Shown in pieces: positions 26,578 to 35,761 of a stretch of DNA of 64,000 bases (its first letter is position 1; every line of letters starts with the position of its first letter). Made by a program: the position numbers and the translations under genes. The stretch spans positions 301 to 64,300 of the forward strand of contig NZ_CYGY02000047.1 in the NCBI RefSeq assembly GCF_900007165.1, written 5' to 3'. The notes below the pieces were generated by a model that ran no database searches, was not told where the DNA came from, and was given only the letters and a program-made list of their open reading frames with translations. This stretch comes from Paraburkholderia piptadeniae. GTDB lineage: Bacteria > Pseudomonadota > Gammaproteobacteria > Burkholderiales > Burkholderiaceae.

Positions 26578-27903
26578 ATGACTCATATCGATGAAGCTGC
26601 AACGATGCGAAAAGTGTATGGGCGGCTCATGCCCTTGCTCTTCGCGATGATGTTCTTCAACTACCTCGACCGCATCAACATCGGTTTCGCGGCTCTCGAC
26701 ATGAACAGCGACATGGGCTTCAGCCCAGCCGTGTTCGGATTCGCGGGCAGTATCTTTTTCGTCGGCTACATGCTGCTCGAAGTGCCGAGCAATCTGTTGC
26801 TTCATCGCGTCGGCGCGCGCCGCTGGATTGCGCGCATTCTGCTCACATGGGGCGCTGTCGCGGCCGCGACGGCATTCGTCTTCAACGACACCAGCTTCTA
26901 CATGTTGCGCTTCCTGCTGGGCGTGATGGAAGCGGGCTTCCTGCCGGGCGTTGCCGTCTATCTGACCAAGTGGTTTCCCGAACGCTACCGCGCGCGTGCC
27001 GTGGGCGGCTACATCATTGCAGGTTCGTTTTCGGCCGTGCTCGGCGGCCCGATCTCGACGACGCTGATGACCTACGCGAATGGCGTGCTGGGACTGCATG
27101 GATGGCAATGGATGTTCATCCTCGAAGGCGTGCCGGCGATGCTGCTGGGCCTCTTGACGCTGCGCATCATGACCGAGCGGCCCGCCGATGCACCGTGGCT
27201 TTCCGACGACGAGAAGCACCGGCTCGAATCGACGCTCGCTGCGGAACGCGAGGCGCTCGGCGGCCACACTCATGTTTCTCTGCTGCGCGTGGCGGGCGAT
27301 ATCCGCGTGTGGAGTCTTGCGTGTCTGTTCGGTTGCGCGCTGGTCGGCATCTACGGGCTCTTTCTGTGGTTGCCGCAGATCGTCAAGAGCCTCGGTCATC
27401 TGAACAACATCGAAGTCGGGTTTCTGTCCGCCGCGCCGCCGCTGCTCGGTGTGCTCGGCACGTTCCTGATCAGCCGCAGCTCGGACCGCTCGGGCGACCG
27501 CAAGAAGCACCTCGCGTTCGTCTATGGAGCCAGCGCGATCGCTATCGCAGGCAGTGCGTATGCGCCGAATCCGCTGCTGGCTTATGCGCTGCTCTGTATC
27601 ACGGGACTCTTTATCTACGCCGGCAATCCGCTCTTCTGGAGCCTCGCGTCCTCATTTCGCACGGGCGCGGCGGGCGCGGCAACCATCGCGCTGATCAACA
27701 CCATCGCGCAGTTCGGCGGACTGGTCGGGCCATGGAGTATCGGACTGGTGCGCCGCGCGACAGGCAACTTCTCGCTGGCGTTGCTGACGATCGCGGCGTT
27801 CCTCGTGATCGCGACGATCATCGCGCTCGTCATGCGCGTCACGCCGCCGGACGAAGACTCATCGTCGGCGCTGGCGAGTGGAGATGCCGCCACCGGCAGT
27901 TAA
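26578..27903 (+). CDS. MFS transporter, anion:cation symporter family
   Basis: The 441-residue protein has twelve predicted helices and the ACS-family pattern MMFFNYLDRINIGFAALDMN in helix 1, VPSNLLLHRVGARRWIARIL between helices 2 and 3, and FLPGVAVYLTKWFPERYRAR. Family members import tartrate, phthalate, glucarate or hydroxybenzoates. AGGAGA precedes the ATG. It is the first gene of the run that contains ligJ and ligK, so uptake of the aromatic or dicarboxylic substrate of that pathway is likely. Confidence 0.88.
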   Translation: MTHIDEAATMRKVYGRLMPLLFAMMFFNYLDRINIGFAALDMNSDMGFSPAVFGFAGSIFFVGYMLLEVPSNLLLHRVGARRWIARILLTWGAVAAATAFVFNDTSFYMLRFLLGVMEAGFLPGVAVYLTKWFPERYRARAVGGYIIAGSFSAVLGGPISTTLMTYANGVLGLHGWQWMFILEGVPAMLLGLLTLRIMTERPADAPWLSDDEKHRLESTLAAEREALGGHTHVSLLRVAGDIRVWSLACLFGCALVGIYGLFLWLPQIVKSLGHLNNIEVGFLSAAPPLLGVLGTFLISRSSDRSGDRKKHLAFVYGASAIAIAGSAYAPNPLLAYALLCITGLFIYAGNPLFWSLASSFRTGAAGAATIALINTIAQFGGLVGPWSIGLVRRATGNFSLALLTIAAFLVIATIIALVMRVTPPDEDSSSALASGDAATGS

Positions 27904-27945
27904 ATCACGATTCGATTCATTGCACAGACGCAAAGGGTTTGCTTC

Positions 27946-28986
27946 ATGATCATCGATTGCCACGGCCATTACACGACATCGCCGCCACAGCACGAAGCCT
28001 GGCGCGCGAAGCAGGTCGCCGCGCTGCGAGACGGCGCGCCCGTGCCGCCGCGTCCCGTCATCACCGACGACGAAATCCGCGAAAGCATCGAAACGGGCCA
28101 GCGGCGCATCCAGCGTGAGCGCGGCACGGACCTCACGATCTTCTCGCCGCGCGCAGCAGGCATGGGCCATCACCTCGCCGGCGCCGAAGCGAATGCCGCC
28201 TGGTCCAGCGAATGCAACGATCTCGTGCATCGCGTTTGCACGCTGTTTCCGCGCCATTTCATCGGCGTATGCCAGTTGCCTCAGGCACCCGGCGTATCGC
28301 CCGCGAACAGCATTGCGGAACTGCGTCGCTGCGTGCAGGAACTGGGGTTTATCGGCTGCAATCTGAATCCGGACCCGTCGGGCGGTCACTGGTCGGGTGC
28401 GCCACTGACCGACCGCTCGTGGTATCCGCTGTACGAAGCGATGGTGGAACTCGATGTGCCAGCGATGATTCACGTATCGTCGTCGTGCAACCCGAACTTC
28501 CATGCGACGGGCGCGCATTACCTCAACGGCGATACGTCGGTGTTCATGCAACTGCTCACGGCCGATCTGTTCGCTGACTTCCCGACGTTGCGCTTCATCA
28601 TTCCTCATGGCGGCGGCGCCGTGCCCTACCACTGGGGACGTTATCGCGGACTCGCGCAGGACATGAAACGGCCGCTGTTGCACGACTATCTGCTGAAGAA
28701 CGTGTTCTTCGACACCTGCGTCTATCATCAGCCAGGCGCCGAGCTGCTCGCGAAAGTGATTCCCGTCGAGAACATTCTTTTCGCGTCGGAAACCATTGGC
28801 GCCGTTCAGGGTATCGATCCTGAGACCGGGCACTACTTCGACGACACGCGGCGCTACATCGATGCGATCGAATGGTTGAGCGATGCGGACAGTCAGCGCA
28901 TCTACGAAGACAACGCGCGGGCGGTGTACGGACGACTGACCGCGCAACTCGATAAGCAATTGGCTACGGAAGGGGCGACAATTTGA
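27946..28986 (+). CDS. ligJ: 4-oxalomesaconate hydratase (LigJ-like amidohydrolase)
   Basis: The 346-residue protein starts MIIDCHGHYTTSPPQHEAWR, with the metal-binding HxH at residues 6 and 8, and continues with the LigJ-type blocks GFIGCNLNPDPSGGHWSGAP, MIHVSSSCNPNFHATGAHYL, RFIIPHGGGAVPYHWGRYRG and NILFASETIGAV. LigJ hydrates 4-oxalomesaconate to 4-carboxy-4-hydroxy-2-oxoadipate in the protocatechuate 4,5-cleavage and gallate pathways. The adjacent ligK supports this strongly. The alternative is a related ACMSD-family decarboxylase, less likely given the neighbour. Confidence 0.85.
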   Translation: MIIDCHGHYTTSPPQHEAWRAKQVAALRDGAPVPPRPVITDDEIRESIETGQRRIQRERGTDLTIFSPRAAGMGHHLAGAEANAAWSSECNDLVHRVCTLFPRHFIGVCQLPQAPGVSPANSIAELRRCVQELGFIGCNLNPDPSGGHWSGAPLTDRSWYPLYEAMVELDVPAMIHVSSSCNPNFHATGAHYLNGDTSVFMQLLTADLFADFPTLRFIIPHGGGAVPYHWGRYRGLAQDMKRPLLHDYLLKNVFFDTCVYHQPGAELLAKVIPVENILFASETIGAVQGIDPETGHYFDDTRRYIDAIEWLSDADSQRIYEDNARAVYGRLTAQLDKQLATEGATI

Positions 28987-29651
28987 ATCCGATCGGCTGG
29001 CGTGAATTTGAATCGGCTCCGCAGGCAAGCGCGGCGACGCTCGACGCGTTGCGCGAGCTTGCCGTTTCGCTGCTCAGCGACAACATGGCCCGCGCGAGCG
29101 GAATAATGGGCCTTCAGCCGTATCACCGCCCCAAGGCGATGGCAGGCACGGCCGTGACCGTGCGCACGCGTGCGGGCGACAACCTCGCGATCCATCGTGC
29201 GTTCGACTTTTGCAGGCCTGGCGATGTGCTCGTGATCGACGGCGGCGGCGAGCTGACCCAGGCGTTGATGGGCGACATCATGGCGAGCTATGCGGAGAGT
29301 CTCGGCGTGCAGGGGCTCGTGATCGACGGCGCGATACGCGATGTCGGCGCGCTACGTGAGCGCGATTTTCCCGTCTATGCGCGAGGCGTGACGCATCGTG
29401 GGCCCTACAAGAATGGGCCGGGTGAAATCAATGTGCCTGTGACGGTCGGAAGAATGGTGGTGAACCCGGGCGACATCATCGTCGGCGATGAGGATGGCCT
29501 GCTGGCCATCGCACCTTCCGATGTCGAACGTGTGATCGGAGGCGCGCGCAAGCAAGGTGCGAAGGAAGCGGCTGCGCTGCAATCGATCAGCGAGGGACGC
29601 TTCGACAGGTCATGGGTGATGCCGCATCTCGACCGGATGATGCGCGGATGA
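28983..29651 (+). CDS. ligK: 4-carboxy-4-hydroxy-2-oxoadipate aldolase (LigK/RraA-like)
   Basis: The 222-residue protein begins with a TTG that overlaps the ligJ stop (TTGA), implying translational coupling. It has the RraA-fold: SDNMARASGIMGLQPYHRPK, GDVLVIDGGGELTQALMGDI, and LGVQGLVIDGAIRDVGALRE, where the Arg-Asp pair binds substrate and Mg2+. In the pathway it splits 4-carboxy-4-hydroxy-2-oxoadipate into pyruvate and oxaloacetate. Together with ligJ this gives the last two steps of the protocatechuate 4,5-cleavage route. The ring-cleaving dioxygenase genes are not in the window. Confidence 0.88.
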   Translation: MNPIGWREFESAPQASAATLDALRELAVSLLSDNMARASGIMGLQPYHRPKAMAGTAVTVRTRAGDNLAIHRAFDFCRPGDVLVIDGGGELTQALMGDIMASYAESLGVQGLVIDGAIRDVGALRERDFPVYARGVTHRGPYKNGPGEINVPVTVGRMVVNPGDIIVGDEDGLLAIAPSDVERVIGGARKQGAKEAAALQSISEGRFDRSWVMPHLDRMMRG

Positions 29652-30055
29652 ATCGCCATACCATGACACCGTACGTGGACGCCGCGACCCTCGTCGAACT
29701 CGCGCAGCGCGCCGAAGAGAATGCGGCTGAATCATGCTCATGTACCAGAGCATCGCTGGATGGGTGGCAATCGCAACCGCTTTCCATCGACGAAGCGCAG
29801 CTCGTCGAAATCGCAACGCTCGTACGCGAAGACGATCCCGAGCCGACGTTCGCCGAATACCGGCCGGACAACGTTCAGTACTGGTCTGCGGATGCGCCCG
29901 TCGCTCCGCGCTATTTTCCATATAATCGTTGCGGCGTATGGCAGTGCACGCAATGCAACCGGCTCTATCTGCGTTATACAGAAGGCGGAGGGTACTTCGT
30001 CGACCGGCGAATCCGCGCGCTGAAATCGCATTTGATTGACGACGTGCCGCTTTGA
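29648..30055 (+). CDS. Small protein with a C-terminal CxxC motif, coupled to ligK
   Basis: This 135-residue protein starts with ATGA overlap to the ligK stop. I do not recognise a named family. The C-terminal third is the most regular: RCGVWQCTQCNRLYLRYTEG then GGYFVDRRIRALKSHLID, with one CxxC and an earlier CSC, so it may bind metal as a half zinc ribbon. The N-terminal half is acidic and helical. Its position at the end of the operon suggests a role with ring-cleavage products, perhaps as an accessory or regulatory factor. Confidence 0.65.
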   Translation: MNRHTMTPYVDAATLVELAQRAEENAAESCSCTRASLDGWQSQPLSIDEAQLVEIATLVREDDPEPTFAEYRPDNVQYWSADAPVAPRYFPYNRCGVWQCTQCNRLYLRYTEGGGYFVDRRIRALKSHLIDDVPL

Positions 30056-30345
30056 TCCTCATGGTCACACTGCGCCGCAGTCGTGACCAGTCCCAATACG
30101 GTTGACTTCGCGCAGCATTGCCAACGCCACAACTCCCGCCGACTTTCCACGTCTTTGAGTCATCTGCACTCGACGCGTTGATCTCCCAGGAAAGGCGCTA
30201 CATGAGAAGTGCACTGCTAGCAGTTCAATTCGATCATATATCGCGCGTCGTAGACGACTTTCTGTTGCGCTAGTCGTTGCCAGGGAGATAGAGCGTCAAG
30301 AGCACCGACGCGTTTTCCAATGCTTCCAGCCAATGCCGCTTGCAG
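30056..30345. other. Intergenic stretch, no feature recognised
   Basis: About 290 bases that separate the LigK operon from the small membrane protein gene. No terminator hairpin with a T-run and no good frame were found. It is AT-richer than its neighbours in places (CGATCATATATCGCG near 30231-30245). Confidence 0.4.
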
Positions 30346-30651
30346 TCAATCGGTGATCGTCTCGCGGATCGCCTGCTGCTCGATCGCGCGACGCCGGCGA
30401 CTTTCCCGAAGCGGGTTCGCGTAGTGGCGCGCCCGCGAACGCGCATCGGCGAACGCGGGGCGAAACGGTTTGATGTCGATGCTGTTCGATGACGTTGCGT
30501 CGACAACGTCACCGTCTTCACCGAGGTACGCATATCGCCCGTGATCCTGTCCACCGATAAGCAGTTGTTCGGGAATATGCGTCGCCAGCAATACGGTCGC
30601 CCAGGCCCCTAATGCCAATGCCGTTCCTCCGGCAATGATCAGTTCCATCAT
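30346..30651 (-). CDS. Small membrane-anchored protein of unknown function
   Basis: About 101 residues from the ATG behind GAGGTGAAATC. It begins MMELIIAGGTALALGAWATV, one membrane helix, followed by a soluble tail with IPEQLLIGGQDHGRYAYLGE and a basic end (RSRARHYANPLRESRRRRA). I recognise no family. It diverges from a LysR gene across a 149-base gap that carries a perfect inverted repeat, so it could be that regulator's target. Confidence 0.6.
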   Translation of the reverse strand: MMELIIAGGTALALGAWATVLLATHIPEQLLIGGQDHGRYAYLGEDGDVVDATSSNSIDIKPFRPAFADARSRARHYANPLRESRRRRAIEQQAIRETITD

Positions 30652-30765
30652 GATTTCACCTCTTATGCAATTGCCGTCCCGCGTCATGCGCGTTCGGACA
30701 GTTCAGCTTTGACCGACTTCATAAGCATTGTCCGGTTGCCCTTGTCAATAGGCAAATGCATTATC

Positions 30766-30783
30766 ATTGCAAATGAGTGCAAT
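30766..30783. promoter_or_regulatory. Inverted repeat before the LysR gene
   Basis: ATTGCA (30766-30771) and TGCAAT (30778-30783) form perfect 6-bp arms with a 6-base gap. It lies 17 bases before the LysR start, in an AT-rich patch. Autoregulation by the LysR protein is the likely role. Confidence 0.6.
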
Positions 30784-30800
30784 AACTTTGTTATGAAACG

Positions 30801-31727
30801 ATGGACATCACCTTGGCGCGCACTTTTCTGGAAGTCTCTGCGAGCGGCAGCTTCATTTCGGCCGCCGAGCGTCTGCACCTCACGCAGACGGCGGTAAGCG
30901 CACGGATCAGGACGCTGGAGGAACAGCTTGGGCGTCGGCTTTTCGTGCGCAACAAGGCGGGCGCGCGCCTGACCACTGCGGGCGAACGCTTCGTCCAGCA
31001 TGCGACGACCCTGGTTCAGGTGTGGGAGCAGGCCCGCCAGCATGTGGCGCTGCCGCCCGGACGGGAGGAGGGCGTGAGTCTCGGCGGTGAACTCAGCTTG
31101 TGGCATCCGCTTCTCGCCGACTGGCTCATCTGGATGCATCGCGCGTGTCCGGACATCGCGTTGCGGGCGGAGGTCGACAGCCCGATGCGATTGCTCGATC
31201 GCGTGCACGAAGGCTCACTCGACATTGCCGTTCTCTACAACCCGCCGCAACGTCCGGATCTGATTTCGGAGTTGCTCGTCGAGGAAAGGCTGGTCATGGT
31301 GACGACCGCACCGGACGGCGCGATGAACCCCGCGCAGTATGTGTTCGTCGATTGGGGGCCGAGCTTTGCCGCGAATCACCAAGCGGCCTTTCCCGAACTG
31401 AGCAATCCGCCCGTCTCCATTTCGCTCGGCCCGTTGGCGCTTACTTATCTGTTGTCGGTGGGAGGGTCGGGCTACTTTCGTATCGGCACCGCGCAACCGT
31501 TTCTGGCGGACGGCCGCCTGCGCCTCGTCAAAGACGCGCCGGAGTTTTCATGGTCGGCGTATGCCGTCTACGCGCGACGACAGGAGGGGCACGTCATCGA
31601 ACGGGTCCGGCACGGCCTGCGCGCAGTCGCCACTGCTTATGACGAGCCGCAGCATGGCGACGATATCGGTTCTCGGCCCACTGTGCGGGGCGGCAAGCAA
31701 CGAAAAGGCGCGAACAGGCGCGGCTGA
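30801..31727 (+). CDS. LysR-family regulator
   Basis: The 308-residue protein starts MDITLARTFLEVSASGSFIS with a typical LysR helix-turn-helix (AAERLHLTQTAVSARIRTLE) and effector domain (VHEGSLDIAVLYNPPQRPDL). The C-terminal tail (SRPTVRGGKQRKGANRRG) is basic and unusual. No catabolic operon is adjacent in its direction; the divergent small membrane protein and the following AraC-type gene are the only neighbours, so the target is not clear. Confidence 0.88.
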   Translation: MDITLARTFLEVSASGSFISAAERLHLTQTAVSARIRTLEEQLGRRLFVRNKAGARLTTAGERFVQHATTLVQVWEQARQHVALPPGREEGVSLGGELSLWHPLLADWLIWMHRACPDIALRAEVDSPMRLLDRVHEGSLDIAVLYNPPQRPDLISELLVEERLVMVTTAPDGAMNPAQYVFVDWGPSFAANHQAAFPELSNPPVSISLGPLALTYLLSVGGSGYFRIGTAQPFLADGRLRLVKDAPEFSWSAYAVYARRQEGHVIERVRHGLRAVATAYDEPQHGDDIGSRPTVRGGKQRKGANRRG

Positions 31728-31967
31728 ATGGTTCGGCCCGGAGCGGGTCGATAGCGTACGTGCATGCGCATCTCGCGGTTCTGCTGTCAACGAGAACCCG
31801 GATGCCGCGCATTTCGCGGCGCGCGGAAGGCAGTACACGAGCACGCCGCCAGTTGCCCGCGACCTGTGACCGGAGCTGCGAGCGACGATGCGCGACGAAG
31901 TCCAGTCTGGCCTTCGGACGCAAAAAGCTGTATCGTCGCATATGACGACTTTATGGTCATTTACGCC

Positions 31968-32933
31968 ATGCGCATCGCCGTACTCGCTCTAGATGGACTG
32001 TTCGACACAGGGCTCGCCGTGACGCTCGACGCGCTCGGAGCCGCGAACAAGCTCGCTTCACGCGCGATGGGCGGAGCACCGCGCTTCGACGTGACAGTCG
32101 TGGGCGTGCGCAAGAGAGTGCGCTCGGGGCACGGCTTCTCGATTCCCGTGCAAGCGATCACGCCGGCGCTGAAGCCGGATTGGGTCGTCGTTCCCGCGCT
32201 CGGCGCAACGACTCCGGATTTGTTGATTCCGGCGTTGGAACGCGCGGATGTGAAGCAGGCCACCGCGCAATTGCTGAAGTGGCGCGACGAAGGCGCGTTC
32301 ATCGCCGCGTCGTGTATCGGGACGTTTCTGCTCGCCGAAGCGGGGCTGCTCGATCATCGGGAGGCGACGACGACGTGGTCGCTCGCGCCGCTCTTCAGGC
32401 AACGCTATCCGAATGTTTCGCTCGACGAATCGCGCATGCTCGTGGCGACCGACATCGGCGTGACCGCGGGCGCCGCGATGGGTCACCTCGATCTCGCGCT
32501 CTGGCTGATCCGCAAGGCGAGCCCGGAGCTGGCCACACTTGTCTCGCGTTACCTGCTTGCCGATATCCGCTCGCTACAGGCGCCGTACATCATTCCAAAT
32601 CATCTGGCGCTGGCGGACCCTTTGATCGAGCGTTTCGAGCGATGGGCACGCGATCATCTGAAGGAAGGCTTTTCGTTGCAGGACGCCGCGGCCGCGCTCG
32701 CGACCAGCGCGCGCACGTTGCAGCGCCGTTGCCAGGAGGTGCTCGGGAAATCGCCGCTTGCCTACTTTCAGGACTTGCGCGTCGAGCGCGCGCAGTCGCT
32801 TCTGCACGGCAGCGGCCTCGACCTCGAGGCAATCGCCACCGAAGTCGGTTATGTCGACGGCGCGACGCTGCGGACGCTGCTGCGTCAGCGCCTGGGGCGG
32901 GGCGTGCGCGAACTGCGCGCCGAGCTGCGCTAG
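31968..32933 (+). CDS. GlxA-type AraC-family regulator
   Basis: The protein is about 321 residues from the ATG of MRIAVLALDGLFDTGLAVTL; an in-frame ATG five codons upstream is an alternative. Residues 1-190 form a DJ-1/PfpI-like domain (WVVVPALGATTPDLLIPALE, FIAASCIGTFLLAEAGLL) with the Cys of the elbow present. Residues about 215-315 form an AraC double helix-turn-helix (SLQDAAAALATSARTLQRRC, EVLGKSPLAYFQDLRVERAQ). These proteins act as transcription factors that sense small amines or amides. It stands alone, so the target is unknown. Confidence 0.85.
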   Translation: MRIAVLALDGLFDTGLAVTLDALGAANKLASRAMGGAPRFDVTVVGVRKRVRSGHGFSIPVQAITPALKPDWVVVPALGATTPDLLIPALERADVKQATAQLLKWRDEGAFIAASCIGTFLLAEAGLLDHREATTTWSLAPLFRQRYPNVSLDESRMLVATDIGVTAGAAMGHLDLALWLIRKASPELATLVSRYLLADIRSLQAPYIIPNHLALADPLIERFERWARDHLKEGFSLQDAAAALATSARTLQRRCQEVLGKSPLAYFQDLRVERAQSLLHGSGLDLEAIATEVGYVDGATLRTLLRQRLGRGVRELRAELR

Positions 32934-33204
32934 CCGTGAATGGCGCCGAACGCTTTCGCTTCGTTCTGTAGAGTCGAACATCGCGCTTTGTTCACGCCAG
33001 CGTGAATCGGAGACTGCCGCCGATCGAACTTGTCGTGAGAGGAACGAGCGGGCCACCCGCCGCTTGAAGCAGTAGGTCCTAGTCGAACTCATCGTGGTTC
33101 AGAAATTCGTCCGCTTATGCTTGCGCATGCAGGAACCGAAACGTCGATTCGCATTCTTATCACCGGAACCTTTGAGCAATGACCTGAAAACCGGTGAGAA
33201 ACGA

Positions 33205-33543
33205 ATGACATATATGTTCCGACGATGGCTAGGCGTTCTGGTGATCGCATCTGCCGTGAACTGCCCCGGCGCTGCGCACGCGACCACCGCGATGGGCGTT
33301 CCGTCATGCGGCCAGTGGATGACCCGAAAAAACTCGAGCTCCGACAAGGCAATGAGCGAGTCCTGGCTACTCGGATATCTGAGCGGGCTCGCGACGGGAA
33401 GCCGCGTCGATATTCTGCACGACACCGACTACGACTCGCTGATGGTGTGGATGGACAACTACTGCAGCGCACATCCGCTCGAGCGCGTGAGCGGTGGAGC
33501 GGCGCAGCTTTATCTCGACTTGCAGGGTCGCATGCCGAAATAG
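33205..33543 (+). CDS. Secreted Rap1a/Tai-like small protein
   Basis: From the ATG of MTYMFRRWLGVLVIASAVNC the product is about 112 residues with a signal peptide (cleavage near AHA-T). The mature part has CGQWMTRKNS, SWLLGYLSGLATGSRVDIL and VWMDNYCSAHPLERV. Two Cys and the WLLGYLSG and MDNYC blocks resemble the Rap1a/Tai domain of type VI immunity proteins and related housekeeping periplasmic proteins. No toxin gene is adjacent, so a type VI role is not supported here. Confidence 0.65.
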   Translation: MTYMFRRWLGVLVIASAVNCPGAAHATTAMGVPSCGQWMTRKNSSSDKAMSESWLLGYLSGLATGSRVDILHDTDYDSLMVWMDNYCSAHPLERVSGGAAQLYLDLQGRMPK

Positions 33544-34309
33544 CCTGGTCCTTGGCGCGTAAGTGCGTTTAATGCCAGGGTCGATTCCGAAAAAAAATTC
33601 TCGGCGCGATTAAATTTTCAGCGGGATTTGACCGCCGTGTTACCGGTAATTATGTCTTGCCGGATAAAGACGCGGCGCGCCTTATCGTTCATTGTGCCGA
33701 TCGTCGATCGACGGCACCGCGTGCTTGCGGGCGAATGAGGTCCAATAATTACCTTATCGGACGAATTGGTTGTCAGAGCCGCGCGCAAGATCTTTGCGCG
33801 CATCAACCAGAAAGGCGGAATTTCCTTTCCAAAAATGAACATGGAAAGAATCGCGCTAATTAGACAAATGAACCTGCTTGCATATGCAAATTGAGCCGCG
33901 ATGCGCGTATTATTTACCCCGTTCGAACGGGCATGCGCGAACAACTTGCAGAACAGGTTGTGCGCGAATGCCAATGTTTGCGTAGTGCATCAGCGCAATG
34001 CATCAGGATAGACGGCAGTAGTGGCAGGATAAAAACGGAGAATCGTCGAAACCCGCTGCGCAAAGGTCTGCCGGGTTCGAAAGGGTGTGCCATGTGAGCA
34101 TGGCGACATCCGCGCTTTAGCATCACCGCCTCCATGTCGTAGAGGCGGATCACGCAGTTCTCCATTTCCCCGCATCGAGCAGGCGAAGAATCGCTGTTAC
34201 CAGTAAGGACTACTGCGTAATGCGGATTCGCTCGCGCCGTCTTTTCCAGTTCAAGTGATCACCTGGTTGTGTTTGTTCTAGAAACTTTCTCGATAGGGAA
34301 GAATTAACA
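33544..34309. other. 765-bp AT-richer gap
   Basis: No convincing gene on either strand. Composition is lower in GC than the flanks, especially 33580-33900, and the gap includes several short A/T runs. It ends at the ribosome-binding region of the glycosidase-like gene. It might hold a decayed gene or acquired DNA; I recognise no family in translation. Confidence 0.45.
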
Positions 34310-35581
34310 ATGATTAAACGACGTCAATTTCTCGGCGGCCTCACGGCTCTCGGCGGTGCTTATCTTCTGAACGCGTATGGTCAGACTTCCGGGATCGCGG
34401 CAGGAGCGTCGCCTGACGGGACGGCGATCCCTTCGGCTTCGTCCATCATCGACAAGATGGGCTCCAAATGGACGGTGAGCAACGGTGTCATTTATCGCAA
34501 CGGCAGTACTGTGGGCAACACGTACAACGTGTCGCTGTTGCTCTGGTACGGCGGAAAGATGTGGCACATCGGCACGGACGGACAGTTCTACGTGCACACC
34601 GACCTCGACAAATGGCTGCCGTGCAGCGATCCTCGCGTCGCCGTCGGCGCTCCTCCGGGATCGTTTTACGGCATCAACGGACACTTCGACTATACGTACA
34701 CGCCCGCACAGCTCATCTCGATCCTGAAGAGCATGGGCTGCACGAATTATCGCGTGGGATGTTCCGACGATCCGAAACAAGTGAACGCCGTCGTCAAACT
34801 GGCACAAGCATTCCAGCCGAGTGGCATTTCGCTGCTCGTGCTGATCAATCAGGGCATCTTCGATTCGAATGGCATTCTGTTTACCAGCGAGTCCGCCGCA
34901 TATAACCGCGGATTGCAAGCTGCGATGACCGTTGCCAATGCACTCAAGCCATACGGTGTCACGGTCTATGAGTGCGGGAACGAATTGACACGGCAGGTCC
35001 CGACCGTCCTCGACTTCACCAGTGCAGGCACCAAAGCGATCGACTTCAACAACCTGAACTGGCCCGTCATGCGCGGTGTAATGCGCGGGATGATCGACGG
35101 CGTAAAGGCGGTTCAATCCAATGCGAAATGCGGCATCAACTTCTGTGTCGCGGATATTGGTGCAGCTGACGCGCTGTGGGACGGCATGCAGCCGGATGGC
35201 TCCGGCGGCTATCCGAAGGTGCGATGGGACATCACGACGTGGCACAACTACGAGGTGTACGGCGACATCTTCAACATCGGCATTGACGGTGCAGGTCCGG
35301 GATTCGACTTGCCTACGTATTGCAAGGCCCGATATGGCGTGCCGTTTGTCATCACCGAATGGAACACCGGCCCGGAGATGCCGCAGGATTATCGAGCGAG
35401 TTACATCACGCGCACGCTTGGCAACTTCTATCCGGCGCGCAAGACGCACAACATTCAGTCTGTGATGTACTACCTCCTCGATAGCGGAGACAACACCTTT
35501 GGCGTTATGACCAATGGAGTGACACTCAATCCGCCGTACAGCGCATTCACGAGTTTCGTGTCGGCCAACGCGGATAACTGA
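34310..35581 (+). CDS. Secreted TIM-barrel glycoside hydrolase-like protein
   Basis: The 423-residue protein starts MIKRRQFLGGLTALGGAYLL, a Tat-type signal (twin Arg plus FL) or a related leader. The mature protein shows a short N-terminal all-beta part (GNTYNVSLLLWYGGKMWHIG, WLPCSDPR) and then a barrel with two well-placed acids: Glu in VYECGNEL (near residue 224, acid/base) and Glu in FVITEWN (near 348, nucleophile). This order fits clan GH-A families such as GH39 or GH5. It is the only gene in its stretch and codon use is less GC-biased than the flanks, which hints at acquisition. The substrate is unknown. Confidence 0.7.
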   Translation: MIKRRQFLGGLTALGGAYLLNAYGQTSGIAAGASPDGTAIPSASSIIDKMGSKWTVSNGVIYRNGSTVGNTYNVSLLLWYGGKMWHIGTDGQFYVHTDLDKWLPCSDPRVAVGAPPGSFYGINGHFDYTYTPAQLISILKSMGCTNYRVGCSDDPKQVNAVVKLAQAFQPSGISLLVLINQGIFDSNGILFTSESAAYNRGLQAAMTVANALKPYGVTVYECGNELTRQVPTVLDFTSAGTKAIDFNNLNWPVMRGVMRGMIDGVKAVQSNAKCGINFCVADIGAADALWDGMQPDGSGGYPKVRWDITTWHNYEVYGDIFNIGIDGAGPGFDLPTYCKARYGVPFVITEWNTGPEMPQDYRASYITRTLGNFYPARKTHNIQSVMYYLLDSGDNTFGVMTNGVTLNPPYSAFTSFVSANADN

Positions 35582-35672
35582 CCTCCCGGCACATCGCATC
35601 TGTGTCATCCGTTTCCGCTCGCATCGCGAGTGGAAACGCACCGGATCAGCCGGGGCAGAGCCCAGCAGGCGC

Positions 35673-35739
35673 TTGACACGTTCCGCAAATCGTTCGACTA
35701 TTGTGTCCACAATACGAAGTGAAAGTCCATAATATGGAC
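35673..35739 (+). promoter_or_regulatory. Promoter region with two perfect palindromes before the cupin operon
   Basis: A -35-like TTGACA lies at 35673-35678. TATTGTG and CACAATA (35699-35714) form a 7-bp-arm inverted repeat where the -10 box should be, and GTCCAT-AAT-ATGGAC (35725-35739) forms a second. The gene start is at 35762. Two sites of this size suit an IclR-type regulator, and an iclR gene closes the operon at 39277. Control by that protein is inferred. Confidence 0.7.
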
Positions 35740-35761
35740 GCAACTGCACATAGGAGACGAG

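Noticed and set aside
26330..26602. Minus-strand frame before the MFS gene (ends VKNAKAGSPRRDAY)
   Set aside because: It overlaps the promoter and start of the MFS gene and shows no domain.
33618..33974. Minus-strand frame in the AT-richer gap
   Set aside because: No family sign, no good start, and the sequence looks non-coding.
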